DNA of 19,445 bases from Candidatus Levyibacteriota bacterium (GCA_016182225.1 JACOXV010000052.1:1-19445), one strand, 5' to 3'; counted from the stretch's first letter, positions 7,576 to 14,600 are shown. A program made the numbers and translations. Notes: a model not told the origin generated them from the sequence alone.

Positions 7576-8052
7576 ATGACTACCGATACAAAAATTATAG
7601 TAGGCTCTATTGCAGCTACGGGGTTAGTTCTTATTGGCGCAATCTTTTTATTGTCGAAAAATACTGCGAAACCTCAAACCTCACAAGAGAATATAGTTGC
7701 AACAAATGGCCTCCACTGGCACCCAAGACTTGAAATAGATATAAACGGCAAAAAACAAGTACTAGCCAATGGAATAGGCCTAGGTACACTGCATCAGGAA
7801 ATGCACACCCATGAAGAAGATTATAAGGACGGAATTGTCCACATGGAAATGCAGGGATTAGTTACTAACGACGAAACAAAGTTGGGAAGATTTTTTGAAA
7901 TATGGAAAAAAACATTTAACTCGTCGCAAATCTTCGAGTATAAAAATTCAAGCGAAGCTGGAGTAAAAATGTTCGTAAACGGAAAAGAAATTATTGAATT
8001 TGAAAACTACCATATGCGAGATAAAGACTCTATTTTGATAAGATACGAATAA
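7576..8052 (+). CDS. Membrane-anchored His-rich protein (HWHP...HTH motifs), unknown
   Basis: 158 residues with one N-terminal membrane segment (about 7-27) and an outer domain rich in histidine: HWHP (H47, H49), LHQEMHTHEED (H73, H77, H79) and IVHME (H89), plus H146 near the end. The HWHP...HTH...VHxE spacing resembles a recurring family of secreted bacterial proteins that I cannot name. Clustered His and Met residues suggest binding of a metal such as Cu(II) or Zn. It lies 53 bases after the dsbA-like gene and 6 bases before the DsbD_2/cupredoxin gene, so it belongs to that operon. A copper-binding periplasmic-type role is inferred from composition and neighbours only. Confidence 0.65.
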   Translation: MTTDTKIIVGSIAATGLVLIGAIFLLSKNTAKPQTSQENIVATNGLHWHPRLEIDINGKKQVLANGIGLGTLHQEMHTHEEDYKDGIVHMEMQGLVTNDETKLGRFFEIWKKTFNSSQIFEYKNSSEAGVKMFVNGKEIIEFENYHMRDKDSILIRYE

Positions 8053-8058
8053 TACAAG

Positions 8059-9087
8059 ATGGATTTATTGACAATTTTTTTAACAGGGCTTTTAGCTGGG
8101 GCATTGACTTGCCTTGCGGTGCAGGGAGGTCTTCTAGCTGCTACGATCGCTCAAAGAGAAGAGGATAGACTTAAAAATAACATTTTGCGCGGCGGAAACG
8201 CTCTGCCGATTCTTTCTTTTTTGATAGCAAAACTTATAGCTTACACGATTCTTGGGTTTTTTCTTGGGTATCTGGGTTCGTTCTTCAGTCTATCGATAAA
8301 ATCACAGGTTATTCTTCAAATTGCTGTAGCAGTCTTTATGATAGGAACAGCCCTGGCCCTTTTGAATATTCATCCAATCTTTCGCTACTTCATAATTCAA
8401 CCGCCAAGATTTCTAACACGACTCATTCGTAAGGAATCAAAAAGTAAAAGTATTTTTGCACCAGCTATACTTGGTACATTTACTATCTTTATTCCATGTG
8501 GCACCACCCAGGCAATAATGGCATTGTCCATAGCATCTGGAAACCCTCTATCAGGCGCTGTTATACTTTTTGCCTTTGTACTGGGGACATCACCTCTTTT
8601 TTTTATACTCGCATACCTCGCTACAAGAATAGGAGGAATACTTCAGGAAAAATTCATGAAGCTAGTGGCATTAGTAATAATTATTTTAGCAATATTTAAT
8701 ATTAATAACGCGTGGGCTTTGACAGGAAGCACTCTGACTCTTGGATCTATTTGGAGAGAAGCTTATTGTACTTTTTCGTTTTGCAGTGACACAAGCAGTG
8801 GAGCAGTTGCCGAAGCTTTCACGAATGAAGCAACTATAAACATTGTGGAGTCGGGCTACTCACCAAATAATTTATCCGTGAAAGCTGGATCAAGCGTGAC
8901 TCTTAACATAAAAAATGAAGGGGGAGGCGGATGCACTCAATCATTTACAATACCAACATTGGGAATTCAAAGGGTAGTTCCTCTTGGAACCTCCGATACG
9001 ATCAGCTTTACAGCACCCAAAGAACCCGGTCAAATTGCTTTTATGTGTAGTATGGGAATGTTTCGAGGAGTGATAAATGTAATATGA
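8059..9087 (+). CDS. DsbD_2/TauE-like membrane protein fused to a C-terminal cupredoxin
   Basis: 342 residues. Residues 1-225 form about six membrane spans of the DsbD_2 (sulfite exporter TauE/SafE-like) type, with cysteines C18 in TCLAVQGGLL and C147 in FIPCGTTQAIMAL, the positions used for transmembrane electron or metal handling in this family. Residues about 258-342 are a cupredoxin domain with C292 and the cluster M329, C330, M332, M334 in MCSMGMFRG. The anchored cupredoxin at 2746 has the same layout, except that its final His is Arg here. The fusion suggests that copper is handed to, or reduced by, the membrane part. It overlaps the HMA chaperone gene by 4 bases (ATGA), so the two proteins are likely made together. 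Confidence 0.8.
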   Translation: MDLLTIFLTGLLAGALTCLAVQGGLLAATIAQREEDRLKNNILRGGNALPILSFLIAKLIAYTILGFFLGYLGSFFSLSIKSQVILQIAVAVFMIGTALALLNIHPIFRYFIIQPPRFLTRLIRKESKSKSIFAPAILGTFTIFIPCGTTQAIMALSIASGNPLSGAVILFAFVLGTSPLFFILAYLATRIGGILQEKFMKLVALVIIILAIFNINNAWALTGSTLTLGSIWREAYCTFSFCSDTSSGAVAEAFTNEATINIVESGYSPNNLSVKAGSSVTLNIKNEGGGGCTQSFTIPTLGIQRVVPLGTSDTISFTAPKEPGQIAFMCSMGMFRGVINVI

Positions 9088-9293
9088 TAAAAAAAATTTA
9101 TAAAATAACAGGGATGCATTGTACATCCTGCGCTATGGATATAGATGGCGAACTGGAAGATAACGGAGCGATAGAGGCAAAAACAAGCTACGCAAGAGCA
9201 ATAACTGAAGTAAAATTTGATCCGGAAAAAATAAAAGAAGAAAGAATTATTTCAATAATTAATAACCTTGGTTATAACGTAGAAACGATCTAG
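9084..9293 (+). CDS. copZ: CopZ-like heavy-metal-associated (HMA) copper chaperone
   Basis: 69 residues forming a single HMA domain with GMHCTSC (C13, C16), the Cu(I) site of Atx1/CopZ chaperones, and the usual beta-alpha-beta-beta-alpha-beta length ending in NNLGYNVETI. It would carry Cu(I) in the cytoplasm to CopA or to the DsbD_2/cupredoxin protein encoded just upstream, with which it is translationally coupled. The symbol is assigned on family grounds and is approximate. The gene ends only 5 bases from the stop codon of the convergent - strand gene, which leaves no room for a dedicated terminator between them. Confidence 0.85.
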   Translation: MIKKIYKITGMHCTSCAMDIDGELEDNGAIEAKTSYARAITEVKFDPEKIKEERIISIINNLGYNVETI

Positions 9294-9298
9294 AGTAT

Positions 9299-9949
9299 TT
9301 ACTTCAGAATTATATGAAGTCTTGCTTGACCTAAATTTGCCTGATATTGAAGTTGTGTTTTCATCTGTACTTGATATGTTTTTTCACCCTTGTCAGAAGA
9401 GATTGGGTTTGAAACTAAATATCCCGATGGCCCTCCGCTCATCGTCACCTCGGAACCCCAAACGGGATGTTTGTCGGTCTTATTAAAAAGTCTTACAGAT
9501 ACGGCCTGATTTTCCGTAGGAACATAGACTGAAGCTTCGAAGCGGATTTCTTTTATATTTCCGAAATTTGCTAGATCAACAATTGCCTGAAGACCTCCTA
9601 CATCTGTCCAGTCATTGCTAGAATTTATACCTGACCCAAAAGATACGAAATAGTCTTTTACAGAAGAGTTTTCTGCGTTATTTTGCGTATAAATAACTGG
9701 TGTATCTTCACTCTTAGGGGGTGTTGGGGTAGGAGAGACAGAAAAATTTTGCAATGCTCTGTTTTCTGATTCAGCCTTTTGGTAATTGGAATTTTCTGAT
9801 TTCAGTTTTAATAAAAGAAAGTTTAAGTAAACAATATATAAAATGAGAAAGATAAATATAAATCCGACTACCAAGAAAGCAAATTTCATTCTTTTTTCAT
9901 CAGTTTCAAGACGTTGCTGCAGAAGTCTTTCTGTTAAGTCCTTAAGCAT
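9299..9949 (-). CDS. Single-span membrane protein of unknown function
   Basis: 216 residues: a charged N-terminus (about 1-22), one membrane segment (about 23-48), a short coiled-coil-like stretch (about 48-68), a Pro/Thr-rich linker (about 70-82) and a beta-rich outer domain to the end. I do not recognise the family. The order anchor, coil, linker, globular domain is common among surface proteins of CPR bacteria. It is the only - strand gene between the copper island and the next cluster and faces the HMA gene. A -10-like TATAAG (9958-9963, - strand) lies 8 bases before the ATG, so it probably has its own promoter and a leaderless transcript. Confidence 0.7.
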   Translation of the reverse strand: MLKDLTERLLQQRLETDEKRMKFAFLVVGFIFIFLILYIVYLNFLLLKLKSENSNYQKAESENRALQNFSVSPTPTPPKSEDTPVIYTQNNAENSSVKDYFVSFGSGINSSNDWTDVGGLQAIVDLANFGNIKEIRFEASVYVPTENQAVSVRLFNKTDKHPVWGSEVTMSGGPSGYLVSNPISSDKGEKTYQVQMKTQLQYQANLGQARLHIILK

Positions 9950-9957
9950 ATCCTAAG

Positions 9958-9963
9958 CTTATA
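9958..9963 (-). promoter_or_regulatory. Probable -10 element of the 9299-9949 gene
   Basis: TATAAG on the - strand, 8 bases before the ATG at 9949. A TTTACA upstream (9979-9984) is only 15 bases away, so the -35 is uncertain. Confidence 0.4.
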
Positions 9964-10047
9964 AAAGATGTCCCTAAATGTAAAGTTTCTTCTTTAAATT
10001 GGATATTGAAAAAGTAACATCATTAATGGAATAATAAAAACTCTGAA

Positions 10048-10056
10048 GGGAGGTGA
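10048..10056 (+). promoter_or_regulatory. Shine-Dalgarno fixing the cupredoxin start
   Basis: GGGAGGTGA ends 8 bases before the ATG at 10065. An in-frame GTG at 10053 lies inside this motif and so cannot be the start. A possible promoter (TTGAAA at 10006-10011, AATAAT at 10030-10035, 18 apart) lies upstream. Confidence 0.7.
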
Positions 10057-10064
10057 TAGTTGAA

Positions 10065-10517
10065 ATGAATAAAAATCTTATAATCGTTGCTGCTGTAATA
10101 CTTGTTTTGGTAATCCTTGGAGGAGGATACTTACTCTTAGGAGGAAAAACAAATCAACCAGTTAACAATGTATCGGATCAAAACACGCAGGAAAACACTC
10201 AAGCAGTTACTCCAACAGTAGGGGCAGAAGCAAGTGAGGAAGTAGAAACAACAACAATTGAGTATACCGATGAAGGATTTGACCCCTCCTCTGTAACGAT
10301 AAAATCTGGAGATAGCGTAACCTGGACAAACAACAGCAGTTCTCAAATGTGGGTTGCTTCCAGTCCACATCCTGTTCATACCGATTATCCTGGTTTTGAT
10401 GCGCTAAAAGGTATGCAAGAAGGAGAATCATATACGTTTACTTTTACAAAGACTGGGGCATGGAAATATCATAATCATCTCAATCCCAGCATGTTTGGAG
10501 AAGTTGTTGTTGAATAA
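10065..10517 (+). CDS. Membrane-anchored cupredoxin-fold protein lacking the copper cysteine
   Basis: 150 residues from the ATG at 10065: one membrane segment (about 5-26), a Thr/Gln/Glu-rich linker (about 28-64), then a plastocyanin-like domain (about 65-150) starting EYTDEGFDPSSVTIKSGDSV. Candidate ligands are H102 and H105 (PHPVH) and the C-terminal YHNHLNPSMFG (H136, H138, M143). In plastocyanin this last motif is Y-C-x-x-H-x4-M; here His stands in the Cys position and the whole protein has no cysteine, so a blue type-1 site is not possible. It may hold Cu(II) through His residues or have lost metal binding. It lies 11 bases upstream of a membrane flavoprotein gene, with which it may form a redox unit. 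Confidence 0.8.
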   Translation: MNKNLIIVAAVILVLVILGGGYLLLGGKTNQPVNNVSDQNTQENTQAVTPTVGAEASEEVETTTIEYTDEGFDPSSVTIKSGDSVTWTNNSSSQMWVASSPHPVHTDYPGFDALKGMQEGESYTFTFTKTGAWKYHNHLNPSMFGEVVVE

Positions 10518-10528
10518 AAAGATTCTCT

Positions 10529-12052
10529 ATGCAATACGTAGATAGAATTCTTAATGGCATAACCATGTATAGGTTAATGCTTTATTGTCTTATATTGCTT
10601 TTTTGTATAGCAATAATTTTTAGCATCTTAAAAATTATCCCCTATAACTCTTTAGACATTTTAGCCGAAGGCCTTTATCTCATCAGCTTATGTTTTGTTG
10701 CTAATCAAATACTCGCGCGCATTTTTAAAGTAAGGCCAAACTTCGAATCGCAATTTATTACCGGCATTATTCTTGCTTTAATTATCGGTCCGCTACCTCT
10801 TCAATCTAATTTATTTTTTCTAACAGTCGCTCCTACTGTAGCCATGGCATCAAAATATTTAATTAATTACCAGAAGCAGCATATTTTTAACCCTGCTGCT
10901 TTTGCCGTGGTTATTACGGCAATCTTATTTCTAAACGGAGCAAGTTGGTGGATAGGAAATCTTCCAATGTTTCCGTTTATAGCTCTTGCAGGGCTTTTGA
11001 TTCTTCGAAAAATAAATAGATTTAACATGGTATTTTCATTTCTTATTACGTACTTTTTGTTTATTGTAGCCGAAAACATTCAAAGTATCCTGATTTATTC
11101 ATCTTTTCTTACTATTATGAAAAACGTATTTATTTTTTCTCCACTTCTTTTTTTCAGTATTATTATGTTGACGGAGCCAATCACCTCGCCGGCTGACAAA
11201 AAACTAAGGATATATTATGGAATTTTTACCGCACTCGTATTTATATTTTTACAAAAACTTATACCGGTATCTTTCACTCTGGAATTATCGCTTCTTATCG
11301 CAAATTTAGGTGGAAGGATAATTAGATTTAATACAAAGTACATACTTATTCTTAAAGAAAAAAATAAAATTGCTCCAAGTATATGGAAATTTATTTTTGA
11401 ACCACAAAAACCTTTTCAATACATCGCTGGACAATTTATAGAATGGAGCCTGCCACATATTAATTCTGACAGTAGAGGAACGAGGAGGTATTTCACGATC
11501 TCATCAAGTCCGTCGGAGAAAGATATAATCCTAACAGTAAGAATTCCAGAAGATCCAAGTAGTTTTAAGACGGCGCTAAAAAAGCTACCTATTAGAGAAA
11601 GTATTTATGCAACAAGTCTTGAGGGAGATTTTATTCTTCCTGAAAATCAAGACAGAAAACTTATCTTTATAGCCGGTGGAATTGGAATAACACCATTCAG
11701 AAGCATAATTAAGTATCTTTTGGATAAAAAAGATAAAAGAGATATTGTTCTTTTTTATGCCTGCTCGGATGCTTCTGAATTTGCGTACGATGAAATTTTT
11801 AAACAAGCCGAGAAAGAGCTAAATTTAAAATATATTCCTATTTTATCTCAAAAAGCAGAAATCCCTCAAAGATGGAATGGAAAAGTTGGGCACATTACAA
11901 AAGAAATGATTAAAGATGAAGTTCCAGATTATAAGGAAAGATTTTTCTATATATCCGGCCCCCTCAAGATGGTGGACGGATATAAAAAATTACTTTTAGA
12001 TATGGGGGTCAGCAAAAAAAACATTATTACCGACTACTTCCCAGGATATTAA
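10529..12052 (+). CDS. NQR2/RnfD-like membrane domain fused to an FAD/NAD(P)-binding reductase
   Basis: 507 residues in two parts. Residues about 15-260 hold some eight membrane spans. The motifs HIFNPAAFAVVI (118-129) and MLTEPITSPADKKLRIYYG (213-231) follow the NQR2/RnfD family, in which the TDP-like motif lines the flavin/quinone region. Residues about 268-507 are a ferredoxin-NADP reductase-like module: RRYFTISSSP (319-328) for FAD, GGIGITPFRSI (383-393) for the nicotinamide nucleotide and YISGPLKMV (474-482) near the C-terminus. It should move electrons from NAD(P)H through FAD into or across the membrane. The upstream cupredoxin-like protein is a possible electron partner or a structural neighbour. 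No covalent-flavin SGAT motif was seen. The ATG at 10529 is chosen; an ATG at 10565 is an alternative. Confidence 0.8.
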   Translation: MQYVDRILNGITMYRLMLYCLILLFCIAIIFSILKIIPYNSLDILAEGLYLISLCFVANQILARIFKVRPNFESQFITGIILALIIGPLPLQSNLFFLTVAPTVAMASKYLINYQKQHIFNPAAFAVVITAILFLNGASWWIGNLPMFPFIALAGLLILRKINRFNMVFSFLITYFLFIVAENIQSILIYSSFLTIMKNVFIFSPLLFFSIIMLTEPITSPADKKLRIYYGIFTALVFIFLQKLIPVSFTLELSLLIANLGGRIIRFNTKYILILKEKNKIAPSIWKFIFEPQKPFQYIAGQFIEWSLPHINSDSRGTRRYFTISSSPSEKDIILTVRIPEDPSSFKTALKKLPIRESIYATSLEGDFILPENQDRKLIFIAGGIGITPFRSIIKYLLDKKDKRDIVLFYACSDASEFAYDEIFKQAEKELNLKYIPILSQKAEIPQRWNGKVGHITKEMIKDEVPDYKERFFYISGPLKMVDGYKKLLLDMGVSKKNIITDYFPGY

Positions 12053-12061
12053 TAATACTGC

Positions 12062-12067
12062 TATAAT
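12062..12067 (+). promoter_or_regulatory. -10 element of the Nudix gene
   Basis: TATAAT, 7 bases before the ATG at 12075. A weak -35 (TTCCCA, 12038-12043) lies inside the preceding gene. The placement implies a leaderless mRNA. Confidence 0.55.
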
Positions 12068-12074
12068 TGCCAAA

Positions 12075-12515
12075 ATGAACAAAGATAGATTCAAGTTAAT
12101 TGCAGCTGTGTCAATTATTCTGGTAAGGGATGATAAGGTTTTTCTCATAAGAAGGCAGAATACCGGCTGGGGAGATGGGCAGTATTGTCTGCCGGGAGGA
12201 CATCTGGAGGGAAACGAAACAGCAAAAGAGGCAGCGATAAGAGAAGCTAAAGAAGAGACAGGAGTGTCTATAAAACACAGGGATTTAATTTTCTTTAATA
12301 TCTCACATGTTATAACTACATCTGAAAGAATTCACATCTATTTTTATGCTACAAGATGGAAAGGTGAAGCAATAAACAATGAAAAAGACAAGGGAGACCA
12401 TGCCGATTGGTTTTCACTAAACAAATTGCCTAAAAATACACTTAAGATTTCCAGAGCAGCATTAAATCTTTATAAAAAATCTATTCCTTATTCTGAGTTT
12501 GGCTGGAACAGATAA
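12075..12515 (+). CDS. Nudix hydrolase
   Basis: 146 residues with a complete Nudix box at 42-64: G42-x5-E48-x7-R56-E57-x2-E60-E61-x-G63-V64, matching GX5EX7REUXEEXGU. The preceding strand DGQYCLPGG and the N-terminal AAVSIILVRDDKVFLIRR are typical of the fold. Nudix enzymes hydrolyse nucleoside diphosphates linked to another group, with Mg2+ held by the glutamates. The substrate cannot be told from sequence; the protein resembles the small general NUDIX/ADP-ribose or (d)NTP pyrophosphatase group. It has its own TATAAT 7 bases before the ATG, although it starts only 22 bases after the flavoprotein stop, so it may be read both with and without that gene. Confidence 0.9.
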   Translation: MNKDRFKLIAAVSIILVRDDKVFLIRRQNTGWGDGQYCLPGGHLEGNETAKEAAIREAKEETGVSIKHRDLIFFNISHVITTSERIHIYFYATRWKGEAINNEKDKGDHADWFSLNKLPKNTLKISRAALNLYKKSIPYSEFGWNR

Positions 12516-12583
12516 TTTCTCGCGGAGTTAATAAAGCTTCTGCAATTCAAAAATAATCAGCTTATACTGAACTTGTCGAAGTG

Positions 12584-12656
12584 TGCCGAGTCTCAGAATC
12601 GAACTGAGATAGCGTGTTCTTCAGACACGTGCCTTGACCAACTTGGCTAACTCGGC
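12584..12656 (-). tRNA. tRNA-Phe (GAA)
   Basis: A full cloverleaf on the - strand: acceptor GCCGAGT paired with ACTCGGC, anticodon stem CGTGT/ACACG around loop CTGAAGA (anticodon GAA at 12620-12622), and T-stem CTCAG/CTGAG with loop TTCGATT. The discriminator is A; CCA is not encoded. The base after the anticodon is G rather than the A usual in bacterial tRNA-Phe. Confidence 0.9.
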
Positions 12657-12677
12657 TCGTTTTGCCTGTTAATTATC

Positions 12678-12744
12678 TCAAAAAACTTTAGTTTTTTGAA
12701 GAGGAAGATCCGATCGGAAAGTGAAGGTTAAGCTTTGCTTAACC
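12678..12744. repeat. Two perfect hairpins in the spacer between tRNA-Val and tRNA-Phe
   Basis: The 115-base spacer between the two tRNAs holds TCAAAAAAC-TTTA-GTTTTTTGA (12678-12699, 9-bp stem) and GGTTAAGC-TTT-GCTTAACC (12726-12744, 8-bp stem). They could be RNA processing or pausing structures in a Val-Phe precursor transcribed on the - strand. Neither is followed by a clear T-run in that direction. Confidence 0.5.
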
Positions 12745-12771
12745 GAAACGTCAAGATCGAGATCTGACGAG

Positions 12772-12845
12772 TGGACGCTGAGAGAGTCGAACTCCCGACC
12801 TATTCGGTGTAAACGAATCGCTCTAACCAGCTGAGCTAAGCGTCC
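12772..12845 (-). tRNA. tRNA-Val (UAC)
   Basis: A cloverleaf on the - strand: acceptor GGACGCT/AGCGTCC, anticodon stem ATTCG/CGAAT around TTTACAC (anticodon TAC), T-arm GGGAG-TTCGACT-CTCTC with one G-T pair, and D-arm containing AGCTGGTTAGAGC. CCA is not encoded. It is probably cotranscribed with tRNA-Phe, which follows downstream on the - strand. Confidence 0.92.
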
Positions 12846-12855
12846 GAGCCTACAA

Positions 12856-12884
12856 ATTTTAACAAAAATTTAGATATTAAACAA
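12856..12884 (-). promoter_or_regulatory. Promoter of the tRNA-Val/Phe unit
   Basis: On the - strand TTGTTT (12879-12884), a 17-base spacer and TAAAAT (12856-12861), ending 10 bases before the tRNA-Val 5' end. The same TAAAAT form precedes the other tRNAs. Its -35 is 8 bases from the -35 of the divergent SDR promoter. Confidence 0.55.
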
Positions 12885-12892
12885 ACTCTGCA

Positions 12893-12922
12893 TTGACACC
12901 ATGATATCTGATTTCCTATAAT
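12893..12922 (+). promoter_or_regulatory. Consensus promoter of the SDR-hotdog gene
   Basis: TTGACA (12893-12898), an 18-base spacer and TATAAT (12917-12922), both perfect consensus. Only 7 bases separate the -10 from the ATG at 12930, so the transcript should begin at or next to the start codon. Confidence 0.75.
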
Positions 12923-12929
12923 TTCGCCG

Positions 12930-14582
12930 ATGAGTGCAGAACAAGCAGCCCAACACGATCCAAATGTTTTACAATCCGCAGAAAGGCCTCTTGCTGGAAA
13001 AACAGCAATTGTTACGGGAGGAAGTAGGGATATTGGAGCAGCAATAGTTAAAAATTTAGCGCTTAATGGCGCAAATGTTGTCTTTGTATATAAAAGGGAC
13101 GATGAAAGCGCGAATGAGGTATTAGAATCTGTTGCAAAGACACCAGGTCAAGTCCATGCAATAAAAGCTGACCTTGAGAAGCCTGAGGATAGACAAGCTT
13201 CTGTTAATCAGGCAATTGAAATTCTAGGTGGAAAAGTTGATTTTCTAGTTTTAAGTACTTCGGGTAGATCAAGGAAAATAAATCAAGAAGCATCAAATGA
13301 CCTTATAGATAGGACACTTGATCATATGAACGAGGGGGGAACAGTATTAAGAATGACAAGCGCGATTGCTCATTTTGGCCGTCTGTTTGAGAATGATCCC
13401 TCAATTCCCAAAGTTTACCATAAGCCAGCAGAAGCAAAAAACGAAGAAGAAGAATCACTACGGGGAAGAATAGAAGAATTGAAAGCTAGAAAAATACGTC
13501 TTATAATGGTTGCCCCACCCGCTGTACCATCTCGGAATCTAGATTTAGTAAATGAACTAACCTCAAGAGCTACTGGAGGAGCTAGCAATGCAGAAGATTT
13601 TCATAATCCTATCTCTGATAACTTAGGTCTTCCAAGAATTGTTAGTCAAAATGAAGTAGGTGAAAAAATCGTAGAGCTGTTAAGTAATCCTGATATCGAA
13701 TCTGGCTATACTGAGCTTTTTAGCGGAGTCTTAGATATACAAACTGAACTTGGGAGAATGTACGGAGTTTCGCAAGTCTACGTAAATACGCTTCAAATGC
13801 TGGAAGTCCAAGACGGGCAAAGGCGGGGGATTGGAAGAGAAATTGCATCTTTTAACCAGGTAACAAGACCTGGTGAGCCGGGAATGGTCGATGAGATATG
13901 GATTGATGAAGTTGGATCCTATATCGGCTCAGTCGTAGTTAACCCTGAGCATGCTAGCGGACATTTTAGGACAGAAAGCGGTCTGCCGCAAATTTTGCCC
14001 GGACATAAACAAATTAGAGCAGCAGCAGAAGCAATAGGAATGATAGAAGGAATTCAGGGAAAGCATGGTGATAAAGTAAGGATTGTCGGGTTTGAAAGTG
14101 CAGAGTTTACAAGTGTTATCCCAGCAGACGGGACCAGTCTACATATAATTCCAAGACTTAACGCTGATGGCACTTATGATGTAGAAATTGTAAAACAAGA
14201 AGATAGAAAAGTCGCAGCTCATATTAGAGGGTTAAGGATGGTCCCTGCCGCCGAATCAACTGATAGAGTGCTGCTTGAAGACCAAATCATTGAGGGCGCC
14301 TGTCAAACAGTAGGTGTTTTAGGCGCGAACAATACCCAAGTCGGCAAAATGCCCCTTTTACTAAGGATTGGGAGAACTGAATTTACAGATGGAGCTATTG
14401 GAGCGGGACAAGGAGTATCATATGACACACTCGTTCGTAAAGACGGTAAGCGATACATTAAGGGTTCTGTAAGGGTATATTCAGAAGGAAATAATATTGC
14501 ATCAATAGATGAAATTGAAGCTGTATTGGTTGGTCGAGAAGTTGCGTCAAGATTATCAAATCCTCCTGCGCATTTACGCTAA
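12930..14582 (+). CDS. Short-chain dehydrogenase fused to two FabZ-like hotdog segments
   Basis: 550 residues. Residues about 20-270 are an SDR Rossmann domain: TGGSRDIG (29-36) binds the nucleotide, ADL (80-82) follows, and the active-site region has S144 and Y163. The usual YxxxK lysine is not four residues after Y163 (K165 and K170 are nearby) and the NAG motif reads STSG, so catalysis may be altered or lost. Residues about 315-440 resemble a FabZ/FabA hotdog with the GHF motif (H345) and LPQILPGHK (352-360). Residues about 445-540 look like a second hotdog half (IIEGACQTVGVLGANN, then MPLLLRIGRTEFTDGAIGAG). The combination suggests reduction and dehydration of a hydroxyacyl thioester, perhaps a compact fatty-acid or lipid-modifying enzyme. 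It is a single-gene unit with a consensus promoter. The hotdog call is by eye. Confidence 0.75.
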   Translation: MSAEQAAQHDPNVLQSAERPLAGKTAIVTGGSRDIGAAIVKNLALNGANVVFVYKRDDESANEVLESVAKTPGQVHAIKADLEKPEDRQASVNQAIEILGGKVDFLVLSTSGRSRKINQEASNDLIDRTLDHMNEGGTVLRMTSAIAHFGRLFENDPSIPKVYHKPAEAKNEEEESLRGRIEELKARKIRLIMVAPPAVPSRNLDLVNELTSRATGGASNAEDFHNPISDNLGLPRIVSQNEVGEKIVELLSNPDIESGYTELFSGVLDIQTELGRMYGVSQVYVNTLQMLEVQDGQRRGIGREIASFNQVTRPGEPGMVDEIWIDEVGSYIGSVVVNPEHASGHFRTESGLPQILPGHKQIRAAAEAIGMIEGIQGKHGDKVRIVGFESAEFTSVIPADGTSLHIIPRLNADGTYDVEIVKQEDRKVAAHIRGLRMVPAAESTDRVLLEDQIIEGACQTVGVLGANNTQVGKMPLLLRIGRTEFTDGAIGAGQGVSYDTLVRKDGKRYIKGSVRVYSEGNNIASIDEIEAVLVGREVASRLSNPPAHLR

Positions 14583-14600
14583 TTGTTTGGTAGATTTTAG

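Noticed and set aside
10053..10064. GTG start for the cysteine-free cupredoxin gene
   Set aside because: The GTG is part of the GGGAGGTGA Shine-Dalgarno sequence; the ATG at 10065 has ideal spacing to it.
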